Below are positions 35,392 through 46,412 of a DNA stretch of 64,000 nucleotides, one piece after another. Made by a program: the position numbers and the translations under genes. The notes beneath the pieces were generated by a model. The model saw nothing but the letters and a program-made list of their open reading frames with translations. It did not search any database and was not told the origin of the DNA. Within the stretch, counting starts at the first letter, position 1, and each line of letters begins with the position of its first letter. Origin of the DNA: Puccinia triticina (lineage: Eukaryota > Basidiomycota > Pucciniomycetes > Pucciniales > Pucciniaceae); the NCBI RefSeq assembly GCF_026914185.1, contig NC_070566.1, positions 1,116,001-1,180,000 of the forward strand, read 5' to 3'.

Positions 35392-35456
35392 GCGCACAGA
35401 GGGAAACTTGTTGCGCATGGGAATTTCCATTGACTTGACGTCACTTGACGTCAGGC
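35392..35456 (+). repeat. SINE-like body fragment
   Basis: CGCGCACAGAGGGAAACTTG through TGACGTCACTTGACGTCAGG matches the body that follows the tRNA-like head at 37412-37495 (GTGCACGGAGGGAAACTC through TGTCACTTGTTGTCAGG). Here it stands apart from a forward head, so the copy is rearranged. Confidence 0.6.
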
Positions 35457-35504
35457 ACCCTCAATCAGTCCTCTCGTGTATCCTCTCAGTGGCTGGTCTG
35501 TTCC

Positions 35505-35633
35505 GGTCATCGAGAGGGTGGTGTCCTCTCGATGATCGGTCTGTTCCGGTCATCGAGAGGGTGGTGTCCTCTTGATGACCGGTACAGACCAATCATCGAG
35601 AGGACTGATTCCTCCGGATGGCCGGTGTGTCTC
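35505..35633. repeat. 43-bp tandem repeat, three units, palindromic
   Basis: Units are 35505-35547, 35548-35590 and 35591-35633. The first two differ at only two or three positions and read GGTCTGTTCCGGTCATCGAG, then AGGGTGGTGTCCTCTCGATG. The third is more diverged. Each unit contains the inverted pair CATCGAGAGG/CCTCTCGATG, so every unit can fold. Confidence 0.85.
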
Positions 35634-36006
35634 AACCCGGCCGCCTGTCACCGCAAGTCACCCCCCGTGCGCAGATAGTTTTTTGGGGGGAGCTGATGGC
35701 GCGCAGATCAATCCAGGTCATCATTCCCCCCACAAGAATCAAATATTTTTTCACCCTCACACTCTCAGCCACATATTGTGTTTTGAATAATTCTTGGACA
35801 TTTGGGTAATCCCCCCCTCCATCACAAAAACACCAACTTCACTTGATGTACGCCAAAAATGGGGTTCACTCACAGATTCTACTCATATCCAGCTACCAGT
35901 GCCTCCCTGACCCCAAAAGTGTAGCTTTTGAACTTTCCGGTGCAGAACTGATTTTGGAAAAGTGTCCAAGCTTTTTTCAAAACACAATATTAAATACTAA
36001 ACATTA

Positions 36007-36383
36007 TACAGCCATTCTCAAAAAGCTTGCGGTTGGGTAGGCCCAAATTTTGGACTGCTATTTTCAGCCTCAAAGCCTGTATAGCCCCTGTATGACAGGC
36101 TGCATACAGTAATGTGATTGTAAAAAAATCACTACTTTCTTTGTTTTTAACTTTGGGGCCTCAAGGGTTGGACCATCGGAATCCTGGGCCAATTTTACAC
36201 TGATTAGACCCTTCGCCGCATCCCCCTCCCCTGCCCTGTGGCCAGCGCGGCACCCTCATCAAGCCAAACAGCCGCCCAAAGGTATGTTGACTGCCTGTAC
36301 AGTGAAGCTGTACAGGCCTGTGGCTGAAATAAAAAAAATCTTTTTTTGGCCTCAAGCCCGCAAGCTTTTTGAGAATGGCTGTA
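36007..36383. repeat. Inverted repeat, perfect 26-bp arms
   Basis: The arm at 36007-36032 (TACAGCCATTCTCAAAAAGC...) is the exact complement of 36358-36383. The 325 bp between them contains GTACAG/CTGTAC hairpins. Diverged versions of the same modules (CAGCCTxxAAG, ATCGGAATCC, AAGCTTTTTGGGATC) continue to about 36790, so several copies of a foldback element seem to be nested here. Confidence 0.65.
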
Positions 36384-37335
36384 CAGCAGATCACAAAAAG
36401 CTTGCTTTTGACGGGGGGTCAAAATCAACATTTTTATTTTTTACACCTGGCTGCGGTGTATTGAACCCAGTATAGCTCCAGCCATCCCGGGATAAATTTC
36501 TGACTTCTAGAATTTTGTGATTCAAGGGCTGGGAGCTGGACTATTGGAATCCCCTTCCATTTTAGGGGTTGGGGGCCTTGTCACAACCAGGGACTGCTGC
36601 AGCTGGCTCATCAGCAAGCAGGTTGGAGTTGCTCCAGTAGGGCCCCGGCAGCCATTTTGCATCCTGTACAGCCATGTGTACAGGATGCAAGGCTGAAGAT
36701 TCCGGTGGTGTAAAAAAATAATCTTGCAAATGGGAGCGGTCCCAGAAAGCAAGCTTTTTGGGATCTGCCGTATTGTGCAATGCATAAGGGTCTTGACCAT
36801 CTCTCCAATTGAGCCACTTGTGAGAAAACTATTCAACTAAACTAGATCACTGTTTTTTTTGCTTCCAGCCTAGCTGGGGGTGTTGTCAGTCTTTGTTCTC
36901 AGAGGGGCAGGGGTTTCCCCACACATAATTCTGTAAATCCAGCCATAAGAGGTACAAACCGCTTTTGGAGTCTTGCAACCCTTGGCCAGGACTTAACATA
37001 ACTAAAAACCTAATGAGAGAGGGAATTGTTAGGGCCAGGAACCAACAGCAAGCCAGAGATAAGTTGGGACATTTTCATATGTGTCCCAATATTTTGAACA
37101 GATCACATTTCAACGTTTCATAATTCTGACCTCACCATTATCTACATGTTTCCATTCTGCAATATCAACTTGTATGAACAAGTGGGTGTGGTTTCCCAAT
37201 CCAGGCCACAAACAAAGCTCTCCCAGGCAGAACCTTGTTACCAATCACATGGATTATGAGGGTAGTAAGAGGGGAGATTTGTTCAAAAACTGAACATATG
37301 TACCAAGTATTTTCAGACTTTGAATCTGTCTGATA

Positions 37336-37495
37336 GCAGATTTGTAGCTTAATGGTAAAGCAGACTCCTAGATTCAATCTCAACCAGATTCAAATGCTAG
37401 TGGAGCCATTTTTTGGACTTATTATGTGCACGGAGGGAAACTCATTGCGCACAGAAATTTCTGTTGACTCAATGTCACTTGTTGTCAGGCCCCCC
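37336..37495 (+). mobile_element. tRNA-derived SINE-like element
   Basis: The head 37336-37407 begins GCAGATTTGTAGCTTAATGG, where TAGCTTAATGG fits the Pol III A-box (TRGYNNARNNG), and has a weaker B-box at AGATTCAAATG; it ends GTGGAGCCA. The body continues to about 37495 and matches 35392-35456. No tail or target duplication was defined. Confidence 0.6.
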
Positions 37496-40400
37496 TGCAA
37501 AGGAAGAGAGTGCCTCTCCTTATATAGGAAAATGTGGGGCATTTGTGCTGGTGGTCTATGTACATTTTGACAGTGTAGACATGATAACATTTAGCTGGTT
37601 ATCTACTCACAAGTGTGGCTTACACAGACCTCTGGGAGTCTGGTTGCTATGGAATCTTCTCAAGTGACCTGCACAGTGTAGAAATAAAGGTTGGGTAGGG
37701 TGTAGAAATGACCACTTCCACCTTCTTCAAGAATGTATATCCGGGCTTGAATTATTATTGATGTCTTGGCTCCACACTGCTATGTTCCGCTAGCCTTCAT
37801 ATATCCAAAATGAAACTGATCTATAGTGTAATCATCCGCAAGTGATGAAGCTCTGCACTCCGCAAGCATAAGTATGCAGTAGCAATGAAGCAAGTAAGAA
37901 AATAAGGGTCACATAAACTCTTCTAATACTCTAGTATGTCTGAAAGTGTGAGTACAGTGATGAGTAGTAAGTAAAATGATGAAAAGGGAAAAGAGAAGAG
38001 AAACTGTGATCCCTCCATGCACATCCATCTCCGTTCCCACCCCATCCCACAGTTTGACACTTTCCTGCACTAGTCCGCCATCTCCACACATCACATTCCA
38101 CAGACTCCACTCCTCTACAATGCTTGACCTCCCACGTTGTCTGCCTGGCCCCCATCAGTTGATCTCTCACCAGTGCCTCCACCCCAGCTCCACCCGCTTC
38201 AGCTGCCCTGGCTGTCCCGCTGACGCGCCAGTACCGCTCCAGTCCACTGCCCAATCCAAACTCCATGGTCCACAATCCGCATATTGTCCAATCCGTGCTT
38301 TCCGTGTGTGTGTGATTTTCTGTAAGCTTTTACTGTTGTGCTTTTCTGACATCATCCTAAGTGCTCATGTCCCCAAATGCACTCTGAGCTCAGCTGCTTG
38401 TGCATTCCTGCCTGCGCTATTGCCAAGTGGAAATTCTACCATGCTTGTCAATATAAATCACCACAACAACTTCCTGTATTTCTGTGTAGTCTGCTTGAGT
38501 GACTTGCACAGCCCCATCTGTAAGGGTCCAGTGGAAACTCACTAGAAATTATGTGGAAAGTGGCAAGGGTACTACAAGGCTAATTAATGCCTTTGGAACT
38601 TCTAGTTCCAATGTGTACTGGATTTGAGGGAGCTAGCCAGCAGAGAGAAGGGTCCAAGATCTCTGTAAGTACAAATAGGTGAAGAAGAAAGAGAATAGAA
38701 AGAGGAAAGTCTTACCTAGCCAGTAGAGACTAGAGAGAAGGGTCAAAGATCTCTACTGGACTAAGAGAGAAGAGAGGCAAGACTAAGTACAAGTGGATTA
38801 TCTAAGCATATGATAGTCCTTGTGAAACCTCACTGAATGGTTTTACACCATGAGTAATATGCAGCTTTATTGATGTGGCTTTTAACGAAAAAAATTGGTG
38901 TCTATTTTGCTGTAATAAGTGGCATGTGCTTGCTATCCAGCTGCAACTGAGGCTGGCTGGCTGCTACACAGTTGTATATATGCACACAGATATATGTAAA
39001 GGGTAGTACATATAAACTATATATGTTCAGTTGTGTACAAGTATGTATGTAAACTGGAGTGTGATTTGACATTTCTTTCTCACCAAAATTTTTGACCTTG
39101 TGCGCAAGTCCCTCCCTGCCGGAGAGGTGGCTTTGCCAACAGCCACAGCAGAACTCCCGCCAGGAGGTACTGGTATTAAGCTAGAGGTCTGTTCAAGATT
39201 GCCTGGCCCACCAAGTCCTTTCAAAACTTCAATCAGAAATTCAAACCAACTATCTGTCATTGATTCCAATTGAGTACATTCAAGTTGATAGATGCCTTGG
39301 TAACAGAGTCTGTTTAAGAGTCTGTACACATGAACAGACAGAACCAGTGACCCATCTCACCCAGTCTTTTCAAGAAGCAGGTGTCTCACCCAGTCCATTC
39401 AAGCTAAAATATTGAACAGACTGGGTTACATAATACAATTGGGGAGGTATCAACACCTGTTTTACATTGCATACCAATTCTAGCATAGTATGAGATGGTT
39501 TGTTTTGCCGCAGGAGACTATTTATTTAATTTCATGTAGATATTAAATATTTGAAAGAAAAGTGACTGAAGATCGAGGATGAGAGAAGACAAGGGCTGAA
39601 GAAGTCAAGAGCACAAGATGCTCAGGGACTCAGAACAAAAGATCAGAAGTCTCCAAAGGAGCAGGTCTGTCTGATATGGGCCCGGAACTGAGTGAGTGTG
39701 TATTTCATGAGGGAACAGAAGAAATACACTGTGGCAAGGGGCCTAGAGAGGGGGCCTAGTTGGCTATGGAACACTCTGGAAAGGAAAAGAACAACAACAG
39801 AAATAACCCCTCTTCTGGGCATGGGGCAGAATTCTAACAATATTCATGCAGAGAGTATTTTATGTATTGAAAATTTTATGATATGAAATTTGTTGAGTTT
39901 ATGCCGCCGTGACAGCCCTGTGAAATCTCACTCGCATGCGCTCCCTTGTTTCGCTCAACTCACTCAACTCACCGGTCTTCTTTTTCTCCGTCGATCCACC
40001 TTCTTCAACCGCTCCCGTCTCGACTTTGATCAGACTCTGAACCCTCAAGCTTCGTCTCGACATCGCTCAAGATCAAGCTTCGTCTTGACTTCGATCAAGA
40101 CTCAACTCTTTCGCTTCTCGACATTGCTCGAGCTTTCTCATCAATCTCTCATTCGGCTCTCTCTCCAATTTGGTGAGAAAAGAACCGCGATAACCTCGGT
40201 CCACATCTCCCTTGGCTAATCTTTCTTTTCTTTTCTCTTCTGTTTTCTATATCATCTCCAGTGTCCTTGTTTCCCAATCTCTCTTCTCTCTTCTCCTATC
40301 TTTGGTTGTCTCAGAAGCTATATTATCTTGTGGTGGTAATTCTTTCTCACTTATTTCTTCTAATGTTTTCTCTCTCTTCCCTGAAAGTTCTAATGTTGTT

Positions 40401-40611
40401 TCTTCAGTCTGGTTCTTGTTTCACAGCAATACAGTTTAAATCCTAACAAAATTTGAACACCATATTTTTTTCATTGTGACTTGTTCCATTTTACTTAAAA
40501 CATTATTGGAGGAAAAACTTGGGAATTTCCAACAGTTCACTGGGTCTGGGACATCCATTTATTTTGAGCACAAATACAAAAAAAAATCACTGGCACACAC
40601 TTCAATTCAAC

Positions 40612-42476
40612 ATGGTCAATTCCACTCACAAATTCTGTGTTCTAATGATCTACTCCCCACTTATTCAATCTATATTCCATCACTGTATTGCTTGGCCTTT
40701 ATTCCATCATGGGGCACCCGTATCTTGGGATCAAAGAGCACCACTGACCATTTCTGAGATGGATGAGGTCTTGGATTTTAGATTTGATGATTTAACAAAC
40801 ATTTTGGATCCAAATGATTTTCCTGAGTCTGAACAAGGCTTCCCCAAAAATACTTTCCCCAAATTTTCACCATCAACATCAGTAGCTCTCCATAATAATG
40901 CTGTTGGTTCTGAAGAGGATCAGTATTTCCAATCCAATATGCACATCCCTATTGCAATATCTGTAAACGTGATAGATCCATTAACCAGTCTGTACCACTA
41001 CAACCCCAACAAGTCCATTCAAGTTGACAGATTCACCTCTGGAAGTTCATCCAAGTATGAGGATTTCTTGGAACCACATTCTTCTTCACCCTCAAAGCGT
41101 AGTAGCCTTTCACCCAACCAGTTTCCACAACCCCTCCAGAATAATATTTCTTCAAACCCGGATAATGCACTACAGAAATTGACTGCTTCAACAGAATCAT
41201 CTGATCAGTTTTTTGAAATGCTTTTACCAGCAAGTTTAGCAAGAGGCCAGGGATTTATTGCAGAAAAAATTGGAAATACTCTGTCTGGTAACTGCTCGGA
41301 AATCCTTCCCAAATCTGATAGCTCACACAGTGCTGCATTGAAAAACACACAAAGTAAGTAAAAATTATGTTTCATATGTAAAATGAGAATACTAAAATCT
41401 CAATTTCTCAACTTTTTCAAGGCGGATACAATAAATTCCAAGGTAGTTTTCAATACATGCCAAATGATGAAGATTTCCCCCTCTTGATGAATATTTATGG
41501 GGGAAAATCAATTGAAAAAGAATATGAAGATAAGAATTTGTTTGATGTATCAGACATAGACCCAATGATATTTGCCTGGATCAAAACAGTCAAATTTCCC
41601 ACCAAAAGATTAGATACTAAACATGAAAATTCAGGAAAAAATAAAGAAACCCAAAATAACTCTAGCATATTGTGGAATAATTTTCTTAATGGGGAGACTC
41701 TTCCAAATCTCATTCAAATGGTTATCAAATATGGGAATATTTCTAGATATGAAGTTATCCTAGACACCAAGGAGTTAATTGAGGAGGTTGACTTAAGAAA
41801 CAGGCAGTTTCTTGCTTTCTTTACTACACCTGGCAATCCCAAAATCAGAAATTGTTTGGGTTGGGAAAAAGAGAAATCTAATGAAGAATTGAGAGTCAAA
41901 GAATATTTAAAACTGCATGAATGGTTGAAAGAGAAACTTCACATCAATGATTTGAGCATTGAATATGCAAATACTAGTGATCCAAATCTCCTGCAGCATA
42001 AACTTGAATCATTATCTGAATTTCAAGAGCAGCTATTTCTTTATTTTCAGGAAAAACATGAGAACATCAATATACCTAATACATAGAATTTCATTTACCA
42101 TAAAACTAACAAAAGAGGTCAATACACAGTCTCAAGACAGGAAGCCATGAAAACCAAGACTGCATTATGGATTTTAGGAGAGTATTATAAAAGCAAGAAC
42201 CAACAGGCTTGGGACTTTGTGTTTGATAAAAAGGATGCAAACTTCTTAAAGGTTTTTGCACTTATCAAGATGAATAACTTTCATAGTAACCTCAGTAGAA
42301 CTTGGAAAGCTTGCCAGGAATTAGAACAATTGAAGATCTTACCTTGGAAAAGGGAGCTCAATGAAATTCAAATTGATCTCATAAAAAGTAACCGCATCAT
42401 AAAGGCAAGGCTTTGTCAAAAGTTCAATAGATTTCATTGGGGTTTGGCAGAAAAACAATTGGAACATGATTCATAA
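40612..42476 (+). pseudogene. Family B copy 3: secreted protein with one in-frame TAG
   Basis: The structure is join(40612..41353, 41422..42086 or to 42476). The start at 40612 is chosen by alignment with B1 and B2: MVNSTHKFCVLMIYSPLIQS, then WPLFHH, LTISEMDEVLDFRFDDLTN and DPNDFP. The donor is CAAA|GTAAGT and the acceptor TTCAAG|GC, the same phase-1 serine junction. Exon 2 is closest to B1: IKTVKFP, LPNLIQMVIKYGNISRYEVI, TKELIEEVDLRNRQFL, SLSEFQEQLFLYFQEKH. The frame meets TAG at 42084-42086, where B1 has a tryptophan codon (TGG), so one G-to-A change explains it. Afterwards it stays open to the family C-terminus (ALWILGEYYKSK, LEQLKILPWKRE, NRFHWGLAEKQ). Termination gives about 468 residues, lacking the last 130. 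Confidence 0.7.
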
Positions 42477-43224
42477 TTCAACAACTGATCATAATCATAA
42501 TCTTTCACATTTTCACATTTTGTTTCTTTCCTTTTTCCAAATATTGGTTAATGATGATTAATTTATCAAACAATATATCATTCAACATTATGTTTTTATC
42601 AGATATCAATCTTATGACCTGCAGATGGAAATATTGATTAATGTTCTACTCCAGGATTCAAGAGTCCTTTCAGACCCTCTATATTTTATAATAATACATT
42701 TATCTTGATTCCTAGTTGGGATTTACTTGATTGAGATTGGAGGCTCAGTCAAACCTGCTTGCCTAGTAGCCATCACACAGATGCAAGTCATTTGCCCTAA
42801 AAATTCAACCTGACCATAACTGTTTCCCTACAGAAGAAATATTTGATGCTGGGGGGGGGGGAGTGGATACAGAAAATATGCTCATCAGGGGAAGTTACAG
42901 ATAGGTGTGTGTGATGAGGATTCTGATTTCTTTTACTTTGGGAGCAAGCAAGGATTGGGTGATCAGTGCGGAAATAGCGGGACTCAAAGTAGACCCACGC
43001 ATGCCACTTGCAAGGCAAGGCAAGCCGGCGTTCAACTCAAATGTTGAACGTCGACTTGCAGTCTCCCCGCAAAACCGGGTTATGCAAAGTGACCTGCATG
43101 CACGCGCGGGTCTACTTTGAAAACCCCTATTGATTTCGGTGGTTTTGTCTTGCGGCGGCCCGCCCCGCCCGAAAGCACAGCGGGGCAGTGCGGAGTTCGC
43201 TGGGAACCATCATCGAAGCAGACT
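42477..43224. other. Intergenic between family B copy 3 and SF3A3
   Basis: This is the 3' flank of B3, sharing CTTATGACCTGCAGATGGAAA with the flank of B1, followed by a G-run at 42851-42862 and the SF3A3 upstream region. No gene was seen. Confidence 0.5.
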
Positions 43225-45387
43225 ATGTCATTCTCAATCTTGGAGGACGTTCGAGCTACCCATCAGGTTGGTTCAAGGAAACATCGAGATCGATTCGGGA
43301 ATTTAAACTTACGCCCTTGCTTTGAAACGTCACCAGGACCTAGACCGACTGACGAGCTATCTGACTACGGTTCTCCTCCCAGGCCCACCACGATCGCATC
43401 GTGACAAGCTGGTACAAGCTCATCGAGCGAAATACCTTTCAGACCTGATCACCCTTCGAGCGGGAAACTTACTCGAATCCTATACCGATAGAGACCATGA
43501 GCGGGCGGCTGAGATAGAGAAACTATCGGACACGACTAGAGGCGAATTGGCTGAGTTTTACGGCCGACTGGGACGACTCAATGATTTCCATCGGAAATAT
43601 CCTCATCATGCTAACTTGGATCTTTCGGCCCCTTTCGATTGGAGTGGATTAGAGGGAGAAGTGATCGACGGTCGTGATTGTAAGCGTCTTTTCGTCATTC
43701 ATTGCCATTGGCGCAGATGAAGCAATGGTTCCCCTAAGTCACTGATACTTCAATTCATCAATTCGAAAAAAAAAAAAAAAAAAACGGATTCCTCAAACTG
43801 GGTTTGAATTTCTTTTGTGATTTAGTCATCGATCGAATGTTTACTGGTGAAGAATTGCTCGGCCGGTATCTCGACTTGCATATCCATCATGACACCTACA
43901 ACAATCTCACCTCCACATCTAACCTAGCATCGAAAAGGCTTCCTTACATTTCATATATCGATACATTTGATCATTTCAGTAATATCCCCCGGACTACTAA
44001 GAACCGGCCAGAATATATCACGTCAGCGCAAATCTTTGAGTTACTTATGATCTCATGCTCCTCGCGTGGGCTAATTTTATATTCTCTCCTCCTCTTTGCG
44101 ACGTTTCATTCGTGTTTAGATACCTCAAGGATCTTCGTGATTATCTTGAATCATTTTATCGACGCACCCATCCTCTATACGATCTTGATGCTGATCTAAA
44201 TAACCTATATGAAGAATTCGAAGAGAAGTGGGCTTCAGGGGAGGTGACTGGATGGACGTACGAGGAAGCAGAAAATACCGAAGGGATCTGGTGTGAAGCC
44301 TGTACCAAGCTCTACTCCAAACAGACTGTATACGATGCCCATCTGAAATCAAAGCGACATCTCAAATCGATTGAAAAACTGAAGGAAACCGATACTACGG
44401 GGACCCACTCGAGTGAACCTAGCGCAAAAAACCTGAAGGAGTTGAGGCGTGCCAAAGACCGACCGATAGCGTTCTTGGAACAAGAGATTGAATTATTAGG
44501 AAAATTGCTCGAGTCGTTTCGAGTTGATACTAAAGCAAATGTCGAGCGTAGGGCCGCACTGACGGATAAAGAACGCCAACAAGAAATCGAAGAATACGAG
44601 GAGCGTGAAGCAAAAGAACGTCTGGAGGCGGAGCGGCAAGCGGAATCAGCGGCCAATGGGGGTGGGGTCGGCGGAGAAGCGGCTGAAGAAGAGGAGGATG
44701 ACGAGGCCCGGATCTACAACCCACTGAAATTACCACTTGGATGGGACGGAAAACCCATCCCCTATTGGCTTTACAAGCTGCATGGACTTGGAGTCGAGTA
44801 CAAGTGCGAGATTTGCAGTGACTTTGTGTATATGGGCAGGTCAGTTCTTCCTCTCTACTCCCTAAAACTTCTTCATGTCTTCATGGATTCACGCATCTAA
44901 CCGAGGATTTCATTGTCTATGTTTAACCTGTCTCGGACTTCGAATATAGAAAAAACTTCGAACGTCATTTCCAAGAATCTCGCCATGCCTTCGGCATGAG
45001 AGCCCTGGGCTTGCCCAACACCAAGCATTTTCACGAGATCACCCGGATCGAAGATGCATTTGCATGTACGACCAACATCACGCATTTCCTTCCGAATCGC
45101 CCACTCCTTGAACTGATTTTCTCGCTTTGTCTGATGCATGTTCATTGATTCAAACATAGTGGCTGAGAAGTTGAAGTCGGAAGGCAGGGCCGAAATCTTT
45201 AGGGATGAAACGATGGAAGAGTTGGAAGATGATGAAGGCAATGTCTATAATCGCAAAGTTGCGTTTCTTCCTTCCTATCCTTATGCTTCGTCGATCTAAC
45301 TTTTGTTCGACACGTTGACTCTGTTTCTATTGAATTGGTTGACTCCTGTAGACATACGAAGATTTGCAAAGGCAAGGACTGTTGTGA
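43225..45387 (+). CDS. SF3A3: Splicing factor 3A subunit 3 (SF3a60/Prp9)
   Basis: The model is join(43225..43266, 43337..43679, 43826..44021, 44120..44839, 44950..45065, 45160..45257, 45352..45387), 516 residues with all phases matching. The N-terminus [14 protein letters not shown] joins [30 protein letters not shown] is the SF3a60 core motif. A first zinc finger reads [20 protein letters not shown]. The C-terminal half has [20 protein letters not shown] and a matrin-type C2H2 finger (YKCEICSDF... ERHFQESRH), then [12 protein letters not shown] and the conserved end [11 protein letters not shown]. The protein is part of the U2 snRNP SF3a complex that binds near the branch site. Intron 2 contains an A run. 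Length agrees with the family. Confidence 0.97.
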
Positions 45388-46412
45388 TGCGGATTACGGT
45401 ATGGAAAGTAAGCTATCAACCTTGGCGACCTTTCCCACATTTGTGCCCTCAATGTGTTAGAAGTTTATTGCATCGATTCTGCCTTTAAATCAATTTATAG
45501 CATCCAAAGCACAGCTATCTTGCCTTACTTGTAAAAGAAACGAGTCGCAATTGAGAGCACTTGATAACACTTACCCTAGGTGTGCAAGCCATTTCAACTG
45601 AAATACCTTATCTGGTTTGAGATGTTGGTGTCAGATTGCACTCTAGCCTACGCAGATAATGTAACGCGTCCAGCATTGCTTTAAATTTTTGTTCACATTC
45701 TGGCAGCCATGACTGATAGAGACAAAGAGCGAGCAGTGTAGACGGAAAGGTGCTGTTGTCTTGTGCTAATGTATTAAAGTTTTCCAGGGTACGGTGCTCA
45801 GTTGAGTCCGCCCAGCTCTCTATTTATGTAGTTCAGCCCGGTCGTCCGTCTTCCTCCACACTTGGCAAAAATACATTAAACGTCTCTTGCTTACTCATCT
45901 ACGTCAGTTGCGTTGCTTGTACTGCAGACCCCTAGCCACAAGGAACCAACCAGAACTGCCTGACTGCTAGAAAAATCTTCTTAATCCATAATTCAAGTTC
46001 ATGCAGATACATACAGTGTTCATGCAGATAGTCCAGAGGTAGCTGTACATTATTTTCTTTTTCTGTCCTCTTTCAGACAGTCTATTTATCTAGATCTAAT
46101 ACATTCAACAATGTATCAAGCAAATAGAAAGAAACCAAGAAACTGGAACTAAGGAAGACCACCAATGGTAATGACTTATTGCAGGACTTGTAGCAAAATG
46201 ATAAAACTGAGGTATTGGTGGTGGTTTGATCTAGTAATATGGATATTTGGGTTTGTTCTTGTGATTGACTGATTGAGATGGACAAGAAAGAAACAGCAAA
46301 ACAAAGCAAAGAGTAGAACAGATGGAGAAACTGAACACCCAAGAACAGAGTCAGCTAGAAAGAATCTTTCCAGATTTAATTGTACATTTTTTAGACGTTG
46401 AGGGCAATTGAA
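45388..46412. other. 3' flanks of convergent genes, no gene seen
   Basis: SF3A3 and the Zn2Cys6 factor are convergent across this kilobase. A short direct repeat TTCATGCAGATA occurs near 45999 and 46019. No coding or RNA gene was supported. Confidence 0.5.

Larger units (their letters stand above)
34922..40611. other. 5.7-kb repeat-rich region without a supported gene
   Basis: This gene-free tract holds SINE-like pieces, a 43-bp tandem palindrome, divergent foldback repeats (35900-36800), a duplicated GAGAAGGGTCxAAGATCTCT block near 38640 and 38730, and C/T-rich tracts (37990-38540, 39900-40440). Open frames here, including one of 189 codons at 37976-38545, are low-complexity or interrupted and are not called. 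The 39027-39329 minus frame may be a mobile-element fragment. Confidence 0.55.

Noticed and set aside
35505..35633. CRISPR-like regular repeat
   Set aside because: The units are contiguous with no spacers and the genome is eukaryotic, so this is a simple tandem palindrome.
37976..38545. 189-codon plus-strand frame
   Set aside because: It is Ser/Pro/Cys/His-rich translation of a C/T-rich tract with a minus-strand frame opposite it. No leader, domain or paralogue was recognised.
39027..39329. 100-codon minus-strand frame, possibly a retroelement remnant
   Set aside because: The piece FEFLIEVLKGLGGPGN was suggestive, but there are no flanking repeats, motifs or continuation to support a call.
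43804..44199. Open frame running through SF3A3 exon 3 into the intron
   Set aside because: Phase analysis shows exon 3 ends at 44021 and resumes at 44120. The read-through part is intronic.
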